This document shows, in pieces, positions 10,511 to 17,604 of a DNA stretch of 30,255 nt (its first letter is position 1; each line of letters opens with the position of its first letter). Below the pieces are notes generated by a model. The model ran no database searches. It was not told the origin of the DNA and worked only from the letters and a program-made list of their open reading frames with translations. This DNA comes from JAUVXJ01 sp034430275. GTDB lineage: Bacteria > Chloroflexota > Anaerolineae > UBA7937 > B3-Chlor. The stretch is taken from assembly GCA_034430275.1 (NCBI GenBank), contig DAOUEW010000307.1, forward strand, positions 1 through 30,255. Reading direction: 5' to 3'. The translations under genes and the position numbers were made by a program.

Positions 10511-11331
10511 TCGGGTACGATCTGCTCTCCCTTTCTGACCTCTCTGCCGAGGCGATCGACGTAGAGGGGGTAGATGAAGAACTTGCCACAGGTGCCGTTG
10601 TGCTCCGGGGAGTATCGCATCCAGAACTCGCCGCGATAGCACAGCGGATGGTAGTCGTCTACCTCATAGTGGGCTGACGCGGGAACCACGCCGTAGACCT
10701 TGCTGCGCAGGCGATTTGCCTCTGGACTGCCACCCCGGCAGAAGGTCGACCACGTATCTGCTTCGCCCGAAATACACCACCAGGACAGCCCAGCGTGCTC
10801 TGCCTTCTCCCCCGTGAGCTCTCCTCTCAGCCTGACCAGATTGCCGTCTGGGAACCTACGCGGACAGCCAGAGCTGCGATACACGAGGCGCTGATCCGCT
10901 TCCAGGACGGCCAGCACCTCGTCGGGCACGAAATCACCCAAATCGTCGAAACCGAAGGCGCGATGGTTCTCGTCGTCGAACACCACGTATGCGCCCAGCC
11001 AGGCTTGATAGTAGGGGGAGTCTGGACAGACGAAGTCAGAGTACAAACGGCTGAGGTTGAAGCCCCCAAAGCGGGAGTAGGCGACTGCTTCCACGGGGCG
11101 ATCCAGGACCTGGGACAGGGTCTTTCTCAGATTGGCCTGGAGACCGATCCGGATCCAGGACCCACCGTGATCCCCCAGGCTGATGATCAGCCCGCGACGT
11201 TTAGCGGGGTTTGGCAGGCGCGAGGCGAGCAGTCGCACCGCAACACTGACCAGCAGGCCCCGATAGAGCCAGGCGAGCAGCACGACAATGAAGAGAACGA
11301 GCGCCAAAGCGACGAGCAGGGGCTGTGTCAA
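10468..11331 (-). CDS. Membrane-anchored protein of unknown function upstream of cobO
   Basis: I do not recognise this 287-residue protein. It has one strong N-terminal membrane helix (about residues 4-28, LLVALALVLFIVVLLAWLY) and a soluble remainder rich in aromatic residues, with several cysteines (for example VCPDS, SSGCPRR, WWCIS, STFCRGG, LCYRG, GTCGKF, VPECREL). The start codon is TTG at 11331. It is supported by GGAG six bases upstream and by an extended -10 promoter about 45 bases upstream. Its last 43 bases overlap the start of cobO, so it is translated with the adenosyltransferase and the mutase. The long hydrophobic stretch followed by an Arg/Ala-rich segment suggests a membrane anchor rather than a cleaved signal. 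A role in cobalamin handling is only a guess from position; it could equally be unrelated. Confidence 0.7.
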   Translation of the reverse strand: MTQPLLVALALVLFIVVLLAWLYRGLLVSVAVRLLASRLPNPAKRRGLIISLGDHGGSWIRIGLQANLRKTLSQVLDRPVEAVAYSRFGGFNLSRLYSDFVCPDSPYYQAWLGAYVVFDDENHRAFGFDDLGDFVPDEVLAVLEADQRLVYRSSGCPRRFPDGNLVRLRGELTGEKAEHAGLSWWCISGEADTWSTFCRGGSPEANRLRSKVYGVVPASAHYEVDDYHPLCYRGEFWMRYSPEHNGTCGKFFIYPLYVDRLGREVRKGEQIVPECRELLKNVTFAQS

Positions 11332-11375
11332 TGTTTGCTCCGGTCCCTTTGCACAAAATGATGCGGTGGCTGGTG

Positions 11376-11384
11376 ATTATACCA
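11376..11384 (-). promoter_or_regulatory. Extended -10 promoter for the unknown-cobO-mutase operon
   Basis: Read on the minus strand, the site is TGGTATAAT, a perfect TATAAT with the TGn extension. It has only a poor -35 (TTCGAC at 11399-11404, 17-base spacer), as expected when an extended -10 is present. Transcription would begin near 11369, about 38 bases before the TTG start of the unknown gene. Confidence 0.6.
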
Positions 11385-11433
11385 CACCTGGCGCGGAGGT
11401 CGAAAGCGGCAGGTTGCTGGGAGGAATCCACTA

Positions 11434-11442
11434 TGTTACGAT
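11434..11442 (+). promoter_or_regulatory. Possible extended -10 promoter for the glycosyltransferase gene
   Basis: TGTTACGAT reads as TGn followed by TACGAT (4 of 6 to TATAAT), with TTGCTG 17 bases upstream at 11414-11419. It lies about 47 bases before the ATG at 11489, in the 157-base divergent gap. It is a weak match and is given only as a candidate. Confidence 0.35.
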
Positions 11443-11488
11443 TGCCAAACGGTGGGGCGGTACTCCGGGGCAGGGGGATTGGAGACAA

Positions 11489-14032
11489 ATGCGAGGGACG
11501 GGCTGGGCAAAGGCCGCGACAAGGCTGGCCGCGTGGATCCCTCCAGCGCGAGTGAGGGGGGCACTCGTCCTTGTTCTCCTTCTGGCCTTTGGGCTGCGAC
11601 TCTACCACCTGGGGTACCAGAGTCTGTGGTACGACGAGGCGGTGAGTATCCATCTGGCGACGAAGGACCTCGCTGCGCTGACGCTCCATACCGCCAGAGA
11701 CATCCATCCTCCTCTCTACTACTACCTGCTGCATTTCTGGGTCCTGGTTGCGGGGAGCAGCGAGTTCTCGGCGGCCTTCTTCTCCGCGTTCTTCGGTCTC
11801 CTTCTTGTCGCGCCTTCCTACCGGCTGGCCTGCAAAGCCTACGACAGCAGGGTGGGCTTGCTGACAGCCTGCCTCATCGCCGTTTCTCCCTTTAACCTAT
11901 GGTACTCCCAGGAAGTGCGCATGTACACCCTGGGCGCCTTCCTGGGCCTGGTAACGCTGTATTGCCTGATGCGCCTCGCTGGTCTGCCCAGGCGTGCGGA
12001 AGGATCGGTAGCTGGAGAGCACGAGGGTGGAGGAAAGCGCCCGATGTGGCGCTTCTGGATCGGCTACGTCCTTGCTGGAGCAGCGGGACTCTACACTCTC
12101 TACTACTTCGTCTTCCTCTTGCTCTTCGAGAACCTCTTCGTCTTCGTTTGGTGGCTGGCGGACAGGCACTCACGTGCAACGGGGCCTATCCGGCTGACCT
12201 CCTGGGTGGCAGCCCAGGTTCTGATCCTGATACTCTACTTGCCCTGGCTGCCCACAGCGGTGCGCCAGGCCCTGAACGCTCCGGTGCCTCCCTGGCGGGG
12301 CTTCACTGGCCTGGGCGACGTGATCACGGAGTCCTGGGCGGCCCTCTGCCTGGGACAGTCGGTGGAGCCGGAGAGTCTCCTGATCTGGCCAGTCCTGTCC
12401 TTCATGTTTGCGATCTACCTCCTCGGCGTGGCTGGGTACGCGCGACGCAGCAGGGACTGGCCCACCCGGTTGCTGCTCTGCGGCTATACGTTCGTGCCCG
12501 TACTTGCCATCTACCTTCTGTCTCTGCGCACACCGTTGTTTCACGTCAGATACGTGTTCACCTACTCGCCCCCTTTCTACATACTGCTGGCACTGGGGAT
12601 GAGTTGGCTGGCACGCAGGTGGCGGGTGGCCCTTCCAGTGGCTACAGGTATCATGGCCTTGGCCTGCGGCTATTCTATCTTTTTGTTCCATTCCTCGCCT
12701 CTCTATGCGGCTGATGATCACCGGGCGGCGGTGAGCTATCTGGAGGAGAGGGTCGCTCCCGGCGACGCGGTTCTGATCGATGCCGGGTACGCCTATCCAC
12801 CGTTTCTGTACTACTTCGAGGGCGAGATCGCCTGGCGCGGTCGTCTGGTCGACTATCAGCCCGGCGGGGAGACAGAGCAGGGCGTGGTGCTGTTGCAGAC
12901 CGGGACCATCGGAGGCGACGAGGGTCTGGGTTGGGGCGATCCTAACTCGGACTTCTACGCCACCAGCGAGGAGGAGACGGCCCAGGCGCTGGAGCGGGTC
13001 TTCGCCGAGCACCCGCGTGTGTGGGTCTATCGCATCTACGACACGGTGACCGATCCGGAGGGCTTCATCCGAGGCTGGCTGCACGAGCATGGATGCTTGA
13101 TCGGGGAAGAGGAGTTCGCTGGCGAGAGCTACATGCGGGTGCAGTGTTATCAAACCGCACCCGAGCCAGAATACGATGCTGCTTTGGTGTCTCACTCCGT
13201 GGCCATGGACACAGGCCTGGGGATCGAGCTAGTGGGCTACGAGGGTCCGTCCATGGTCCGCTCAGGGGAAGAGCTGCCCTTGACCCTGCTCTGGCATACG
13301 GACCATGGGTGGGATACGAGTCTCGACTTCCGTTTGAGTCTGGCCCCGGACGACGGTTTGCCCATTGCCGAGGTGGAGGCCAGAGTTTCGCCCGCGACGT
13401 CCGGGTGGAAGCCAGGAGCGGCAGTTGCCCAAGACGTGCTCTTGGAGGTTCTGCCGGGCACCGCACCCCTGGAGCGCAACCTCGTGCTGGAGTGGCAAGA
13501 GTCCTCGCCTCTTCGGGGCGTTGAGGCCGCAGGTGGCAGCGTGTTGATGGGTACGGTCACCGTATTGAGGCCACTTGTGCCGCTGCCCACTCCGCGGATG
13601 CCCTATGAGCCCTGGGCCAACTTTGGGAACGCACTGCAACTGACTGGGTATGAGTCGTCAGCACCGGATGTGGAACCGGGCGGAGAGCTGCGCGTCATAC
13701 TCCTCTGGCGCGCCTGGGATACGCCATTGCCGGTCATCACTTCTCTGTTGGAGTTGAGAGACACAGAGGGGCGAGTGGTGGCCCAGGAGCAGCGAGGCCT
13801 CGGTGGAGCGTACGCGAGCACCCTCTGGGGGCGAGAGGAGCTTGTGCGTGAGGTCCGCGGTCTCAAGGTCCCGGAAGGCATCTCGTCGGGAACCTACACA
13901 CTGGCCTTGATCTTGCAGGCCGTGAGAGCAGACGGGGAGCGGGAGATCCTGCCCTTCTGGTCAGAGGCCGGTGTGTGGGAGGACAGCTTTGCCTTGGGTA
14001 CATCAGAAATCATCGACTCGCAACGGCCGTGA
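11489..14032 (+). CDS. GT39-type membrane glycosyltransferase with two C-terminal beta domains
   Basis: The protein has about 847 residues from the ATG at 11489, which has GGAG just upstream. A longer frame to 11288 would run back over the divergent gene and its promoter and is less likely. The N-terminal half is a polytopic membrane domain of the GT39/PMT/ArnT clan. It uses polyprenyl-phosphate sugars outside the membrane and has the acidic pair D49-E50 (LWYDEAVSIHLA) in the first external loop and the conserved HPPLYYYLLHFW at about 73-84. Roughly nine further hydrophobic helices follow to about residue 410. After a soluble region come two related beta-sandwich units, about 566-695 and 698-847, sharing a G-x-L-x-L-x-GYE ... 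G-x-EL ... LLW pattern. Such tails are, from memory, seen in Chloroflexota glycosyltransferases; their ligand is unknown. The acceptor may be protein or lipid. Confidence 0.85.
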   Translation: MRGTGWAKAATRLAAWIPPARVRGALVLVLLLAFGLRLYHLGYQSLWYDEAVSIHLATKDLAALTLHTARDIHPPLYYYLLHFWVLVAGSSEFSAAFFSAFFGLLLVAPSYRLACKAYDSRVGLLTACLIAVSPFNLWYSQEVRMYTLGAFLGLVTLYCLMRLAGLPRRAEGSVAGEHEGGGKRPMWRFWIGYVLAGAAGLYTLYYFVFLLLFENLFVFVWWLADRHSRATGPIRLTSWVAAQVLILILYLPWLPTAVRQALNAPVPPWRGFTGLGDVITESWAALCLGQSVEPESLLIWPVLSFMFAIYLLGVAGYARRSRDWPTRLLLCGYTFVPVLAIYLLSLRTPLFHVRYVFTYSPPFYILLALGMSWLARRWRVALPVATGIMALACGYSIFLFHSSPLYAADDHRAAVSYLEERVAPGDAVLIDAGYAYPPFLYYFEGEIAWRGRLVDYQPGGETEQGVVLLQTGTIGGDEGLGWGDPNSDFYATSEEETAQALERVFAEHPRVWVYRIYDTVTDPEGFIRGWLHEHGCLIGEEEFAGESYMRVQCYQTAPEPEYDAALVSHSVAMDTGLGIELVGYEGPSMVRSGEELPLTLLWHTDHGWDTSLDFRLSLAPDDGLPIAEVEARVSPATSGWKPGAAVAQDVLLEVLPGTAPLERNLVLEWQESSPLRGVEAAGGSVLMGTVTVLRPLVPLPTPRMPYEPWANFGNALQLTGYESSAPDVEPGGELRVILLWRAWDTPLPVITSLLELRDTEGRVVAQEQRGLGGAYASTLWGREELVREVRGLKVPEGISSGTYTLALILQAVRADGEREILPFWSEAGVWEDSFALGTSEIIDSQRP

Positions 14033-14169
14033 AGTGTCCATCTGCCCTACCGTGGCCCGCCCGTCCCGCAGTCGCGAGGGGCCTTGTTGAGAGGGGCGAG
14101 GAATGATAGAGTGTGGCAGAGGCACTGTGGAGCGGCTGCTACGGCACGAGTGTCAGCGCGGGGAATCAT

Positions 14170-15153
14170 ATGAACGCAATTGTATGCACAGAATACGGAC
14201 CACCGGATGTTCTCCAGCTCAAAGAGATAGCCGAACCGACTTCAAAGGACAATGAAGCACTGGTAAGAGTCCATGCGACATCCATAAATGCGGCTGACCT
14301 GGAGACCCTGAGAGGTGATTTCATTGTCCGCATGGTGGCGCCTCTAAGGCCAAGGTACAAGATACTCGGAACTGACATAGCTGGGCGGGTTGAAGCGGTT
14401 GGCAGAAACGCAAAGCAGTTTCAGCCAGGTGATGAGATATGGGCTGATTTGTCCGAGTACGGTTGGGGAGCTTTTGCTGAGTATGTATGTGTTCCTGAAG
14501 ACGCATTGAGGCTGAAACCGGTCGGCATGACGTTCGAGGAAGCAGCGGCCTATCCTCAAGCGGCAGTCCTCGCGTTGCAGTATCTTCGCGGCAAGAGACA
14601 GATTCAGCCAGGGCAACAGGTTCTGATCAATGGTGCGGGTGGTGGTGTGGGCACGTTTGCCGTGCAGATCGCCAAGTACTTTGGGGCTGAAGTGACTGGC
14701 GTGGACAGCACGGCGAAACTGGCCATACTGCGCTCGATTGGTGCAGACCATGTCATCGATTACACGAAAGAGGATTTCACCACGAGCGGGCAGCGTTATG
14801 ACCTGATTCTTGATGTTGTGGCACATCGTTCGGTCTTCGCCTACAGGCGTGCTCTGAATGCCGATGGGATCTGTGTCTTTGTCGGAGGCTCCACGGCGGC
14901 AATCTTCCAAGCTTTGATCCTGGGACCATTGATCTCAAGGACCGGGAACAAAAAGATGGGTATCGTGATGTGGAAGCCAAACAACAAGGAGGATTTGGCT
15001 TTCTTGGCAGAGCTTTTCGAAGCCGGGAAAGTACTGCCGGTGATAGATAGACGCTATCCGTTGAGTGAGGTCCCTGAAGCTCTCCGGTATCTCAAAGAGG
15101 AACCCCACCTAGGCAAGATAGTCATAACTGTGGCACATGCCAACGAGACCTGA
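14170..15153 (+). CDS. Medium-chain dehydrogenase/reductase, quinone-oxidoreductase-like (copy 1)
   Basis: The protein has 327 residues from the ATG at 14170, which starts the family-typical MNAIVCTEYGPPDVLQLKE. It is an NAD(P)H-dependent reductase of the MDR superfamily: a GroES-like N-terminal domain (about 1-120) and a Rossmann domain with the nucleotide loop NGAGGGVGTFAVQ (about 153-165). The structural-zinc cysteine cluster and catalytic zinc ligands of alcohol dehydrogenases are absent, so it belongs to the zinc-free quinone oxidoreductase/enoyl reductase-like side. The substrate is not predictable. Its codon use is clearly more AT-rich than its neighbours: one 60-base line (14221-14280) counts to about 47% GC against about 65% for a line of the third MDR gene. 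It is strongly similar, also at DNA level, to the next gene, showing tandem duplication. Confidence 0.88.
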   Translation: MNAIVCTEYGPPDVLQLKEIAEPTSKDNEALVRVHATSINAADLETLRGDFIVRMVAPLRPRYKILGTDIAGRVEAVGRNAKQFQPGDEIWADLSEYGWGAFAEYVCVPEDALRLKPVGMTFEEAAAYPQAAVLALQYLRGKRQIQPGQQVLINGAGGGVGTFAVQIAKYFGAEVTGVDSTAKLAILRSIGADHVIDYTKEDFTTSGQRYDLILDVVAHRSVFAYRRALNADGICVFVGGSTAAIFQALILGPLISRTGNKKMGIVMWKPNNKEDLAFLAELFEAGKVLPVIDRRYPLSEVPEALRYLKEEPHLGKIVITVAHANET

Positions 15154-15190
15154 CAAAGCGCTGCACCCCGCCAATGCGTCGCGCCGTCTT
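15152..15190 (+). repeat. attC-like half site (degenerate) after MDR copy 1
   Basis: Just at the stop of the first MDR gene the sequence runs GACAAAGCGCTGCACCCCG. The block CAARGCGCTGCACCC recurs near 17486 after the third MDR gene. It resembles the left end of integron-type attC sites, which often begin TAACAAAGCGCTGCA. Here the leading TAAC is altered and the right half (GTTRRRY) is missing, because the second MDR gene starts 32 bases later. It is a relic at best. Confidence 0.35.
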
Positions 15191-15201
15191 GGTGGAGACT
15201 C

Positions 15202-16197
15202 ATGAGAGCGATTGTATGGACAGAATACGGGCCGCCAGATGTCCTTAAGCTCAAAGAGGTAGGGACGCCAACTCCCAAGGACAATGAAGTACTGACAAGG
15301 ATCTATGCGACAACAGTAACGGCGGGCGACTGCGAACAGCGAGGTCTCACATCGCCCATCTGGTACGCGCTCCCCATGCGACTCTATGTGGGTCTCAAGA
15401 GGCCAAAGAGAGTAACCATACTAGGGATGGAGTTGGCCGGGGAGATTGAATCAGTAGGCAAAGATGTGAGGCTGTTCGAAAGAGGTGGCCAGGTCTTTGG
15501 AACTCCCGGTTTTCGTATGGGTGCTTATGCTGAGTATATATGTCTGCCTGAGAAGACCGAAGAAGGCGTGCTGGCAACAAAGTCGGTCAACATGACCTGT
15601 GAGGGAGCCGCCGCCGTTCCTGCCGGGGGACTTGAAGCAATGCACTTTCTCCGGAAAGCGAACATAGAGAGCGGGCAAGAGGTTCTGATCAACGGTGCGG
15701 GTGGAACGATAGGCACTTTTGCGGTACAGCTCGCCAAGTGCTTTGGGGCTGAAGTGACGGCCGTGGACAGCACGGGTAAACTGGACATGCTGCGCTCGAT
15801 TGATGCAGACCAGGTCATTGATTACACTCAAGAAGACTTCATCAAGAGCGGTGAGACCTATGATTTCGTTCTTGACGTGGTGAGCAGGAGTTCGTTTTCA
15901 GGTAGTATAAGATCGTTGAGGCAAAACGGACACTACCTCATAGCTAACCCTGGGCCGTCACAGATGGTTCGAGGGCGATGGACTTCAATGACAAGCGGCA
16001 AGAAAGTGAGATTCGGGTCGGCATACCTAAAGACAGAGGATTTGATCTTCCTGAGAGAGCTCGTCGAGGCGGGGAAGATGAAATCGGTCATTGACAGGCG
16101 CTATCCGTTGGAGCAGATCGCGGAGGCTCACAGGTATGTCGAAACAGGGCATAAGAAGGGACACGTAGTCATAACTGTGGAGCATACAGGCAAATGA
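15202..16197 (+). CDS. Medium-chain dehydrogenase/reductase, quinone-oxidoreductase-like (copy 2)
   Basis: This 331-residue zinc-free MDR protein starts MRAIVWTEYGPPDVLKLKE and is preceded by GGTGGAG. The nucleotide-binding loop is NGAGGTIGTFAVQ at about 160-172. It shares long blocks with the preceding gene (EVLINGAGG, KxFGAEVTxVDSTxKL, LRSIxADxVIDYT), and the DNA across these blocks is nearly alike (roughly four of five bases by eye, 14618-14790 against 15682-15855). The duplication is therefore fairly recent. Base composition is again lower in GC than the surroundings (about 50% in line 15241-15300). Differences cluster in the N-terminal substrate half (TRIYATTVTAGDCEQRG against VRVHATSINAADLETLRG), suggesting the copies act on different compounds. 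The function is an NAD(P)H-dependent reduction of an unknown carbonyl or enone. Confidence 0.88.
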   Translation: MRAIVWTEYGPPDVLKLKEVGTPTPKDNEVLTRIYATTVTAGDCEQRGLTSPIWYALPMRLYVGLKRPKRVTILGMELAGEIESVGKDVRLFERGGQVFGTPGFRMGAYAEYICLPEKTEEGVLATKSVNMTCEGAAAVPAGGLEAMHFLRKANIESGQEVLINGAGGTIGTFAVQLAKCFGAEVTAVDSTGKLDMLRSIDADQVIDYTQEDFIKSGETYDFVLDVVSRSSFSGSIRSLRQNGHYLIANPGPSQMVRGRWTSMTSGKKVRFGSAYLKTEDLIFLRELVEAGKMKSVIDRRYPLEQIAEAHRYVETGHKKGHVVITVEHTGK

Positions 16198-16249
16198 CAA
16201 TCCGTACCGTTGAGACCTCGCGATCTTCCACGCAAAGGGGACGGCCCAG

Positions 16250-16351
16250 ATGAAAGCGGTCACCTATCACAACTACGGGTCACCTGATGATGTCCTGGAA
16301 CTCCAGGGTATCGACAGGCCTAGAGCCAAAGACAGGAAGGTGTTGGCATGA
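16250..16351 (+). pseudogene. N-terminal remnant of a fourth MDR gene (33 codons)
   Basis: An ATG at 16250 opens a 33-codon frame beginning MKAVTYHNYGSPDDVLELQG and ending PRAKDRKVLA before a TGA. This is unmistakably the first 30-odd residues of an MDR protein (compare the start of copy 2, MRAIVWTEYGPPDVLKLKE ... PKDNEVL). It breaks off exactly where the conserved first strand would continue (V-x-A-T-x-x-N). Its stop overlaps the ATG of the third MDR gene (ATGA). It is best explained as a truncated gene left after a deletion that joined it to the next gene. A translated leader that couples expression of the following gene is the alternative. Confidence 0.7.
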
Positions 16352-17364
16352 GAAATCATCGCGTCGTCGTGACACGGCATGGCGGGCCGGACGTGTTACA
16401 GTTGGTGGAAGAGGATCTTCCCGAACCCCAGGCTGGCGAAGTTCGGGTGAAGGTCCTGGCCGCCGGAATCTCCGCCTACGATCTCATGTTCCGAGGCTCG
16501 GGTTCATTCCCCGGGAGTCCGCGCGTGCCGTTCACCCTGGGCGAGGACGTCGTCGGCGTGGTCGACAAGCTGGGTGAGGAGGTGTCGACGCTCGAGGAGG
16601 GGCAGACGGTTGCCGGCGCGACCTTCTGTCTTGGCGTCGGTGGCGGCTACACGGAGTTCATCTGCCTGCCCGCCAGCGAGTTGGTGCCCGTCCCCCCGGG
16701 TGTGGATCCTGCCGAAGCCGTCTGCTTGGTAGTGAACTACCTCACTGCCCACATGGCCATGCACCGAACCGCCAAGGTCCAGAGCGGCGAGCGTGTCCTC
16801 GTCCACGGTGCGGCGGGAGGCGTAGGAACCGCTCTGCTCGAGCTTGGCAAGCTGGCAGGGCTGGAGATGTACGGCACGGCGTCTAAGTACAATCACAAAC
16901 TCGTGTCCGCGCTGGGAGCCACGCCGATCGACTACCGTACCGAGGACTTCGTCGAGCGTATCCGTGATTTTACCGGCGATGGGGTGGACGTCGTGTTCGA
17001 CCCCATCGGCGGCGCACGGCAACTCTGGCGTTCGTACCGGGTTCTGCGCAAAGGCGGGCGGTTGGTGTGGTTCGGTGTGGCTGCGACGAAGAACGAGGGG
17101 CTGCGGGTTATTCCGCTAACCGTGCTGATGCGGACCCTGCTGGCGCTCATTCCCGACGGCAAGCGGGCGCCTTTGACCGCGGATCTTGGCAAGGACAACG
17201 CCTGGTACCGCGAAACGCTGGCGAAATCCCTCGATTGGCTGGCAGAGGGCAAGATCAAGCCGGTCGTGGCGGGGCGTTTCCCGTTGGCGGAGGCCGCTCG
17301 TGCTCACGAGTTGCTCGAGCGCGGCGGATACGCGGGTAAGGTGGTTCTCGTGGCCAGCGCCTAG
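16348..17364 (+). CDS. Medium-chain dehydrogenase/reductase (third MDR gene)
   Basis: This 338-residue protein is a third zinc-free MDR, but of a different subgroup and with normal high-GC codons. It has a GroES-like start (RHGGPDVLQLVEEDLPEPQAGEV), a nucleotide loop HGAAGGVGTALLELGK at about 153-168, and the block GDGVDVVFDPIGGARQLWRSYRVLRKGGRLVWFG typical of the family (residue order read across 210-245). The C-terminal end (EGKIKPVVAGRFPLAEAARAHELLERGGYAGKVVL) is complete. It looks closest to VAT-1/quinone oxidoreductase-type reductases. The ATG lies in an ATGA overlap with the 33-codon MDR remnant. A TTG or other start further upstream is not needed, as the N-terminus aligns well. Substrate unknown. 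Confidence 0.87.
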   Translation: MRNHRVVVTRHGGPDVLQLVEEDLPEPQAGEVRVKVLAAGISAYDLMFRGSGSFPGSPRVPFTLGEDVVGVVDKLGEEVSTLEEGQTVAGATFCLGVGGGYTEFICLPASELVPVPPGVDPAEAVCLVVNYLTAHMAMHRTAKVQSGERVLVHGAAGGVGTALLELGKLAGLEMYGTASKYNHKLVSALGATPIDYRTEDFVERIRDFTGDGVDVVFDPIGGARQLWRSYRVLRKGGRLVWFGVAATKNEGLRVIPLTVLMRTLLALIPDGKRAPLTADLGKDNAWYRETLAKSLDWLAEGKIKPVVAGRFPLAEAARAHELLERGGYAGKVVLVASA

Positions 17365-17416
17365 TCAGGGTTTCGGAATATGCGTGGGTAAGGCGGTCGC
17401 CCCAAGTGATCGCGCC

Positions 17417-17446
17417 TTGACACGCACTTGCCCTCACGCGTATTCT
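17417..17446 (+). promoter_or_regulatory. Promoter for the bactofilin-like membrane protein
   Basis: A perfect -35 TTGACA at 17417-17422 is followed after 18 bases by TATTCT at 17441-17446 (4 of 6 to TATAAT). Transcription would start near 17453, leaving a leader of about 150 bases that contains the attC-like repeat. Confidence 0.5.
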
Positions 17447-17480
17447 CATACCTAGCAGCGGACATGCCGACACGAGGTAC

Positions 17481-17547
17481 GTTGTCAAGGCGCTGCACCC
17501 GATCACTATTCCGCCGCGCTTTATAGTGGTATGTGAGCCTGGTCGAT
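17481..17547 (+). repeat. Degenerate attC-like palindromic site
   Basis: The stretch begins TTGTCAAGGCGCTGCACCC and ends GTGAGCCTGGTCG, the two ends one expects of an integron cassette attC site of the AAGCGCTGCA...GTGAGCTT type. In between, CACTAT (17504-17509) and ATAGTG (17523-17528) form an inner stem, and CAAGGCGC can pair imperfectly with GAGCCTGG (17535-17542). The consensus GTTRRRY core box on the right is eroded (ATTTACA follows), and no integrase gene is in the window. It is therefore called a relic; a plain hairpin is the alternative. Confidence 0.4.
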
Positions 17548-17604
17548 TTACATTGGCATCACCATACGCAGAGTACAACGAGAGCCGGAGAAGGAGGGAT
17601 AAAG

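Noticed and set aside
10511..10642. Longer CobO with 44 extra N-terminal residues
   Set aside because: The extra residues lie within the end of the upstream gene, show no family likeness and are arginine-rich in the way of a shadow frame.
14033..14169. Promoter for MDR copy 1 (TTGTTG at 14084-14089, TAGAGT at 14107-14112)
   Set aside because: The spacing is right, but both boxes match poorly, so it was not listed as a feature.
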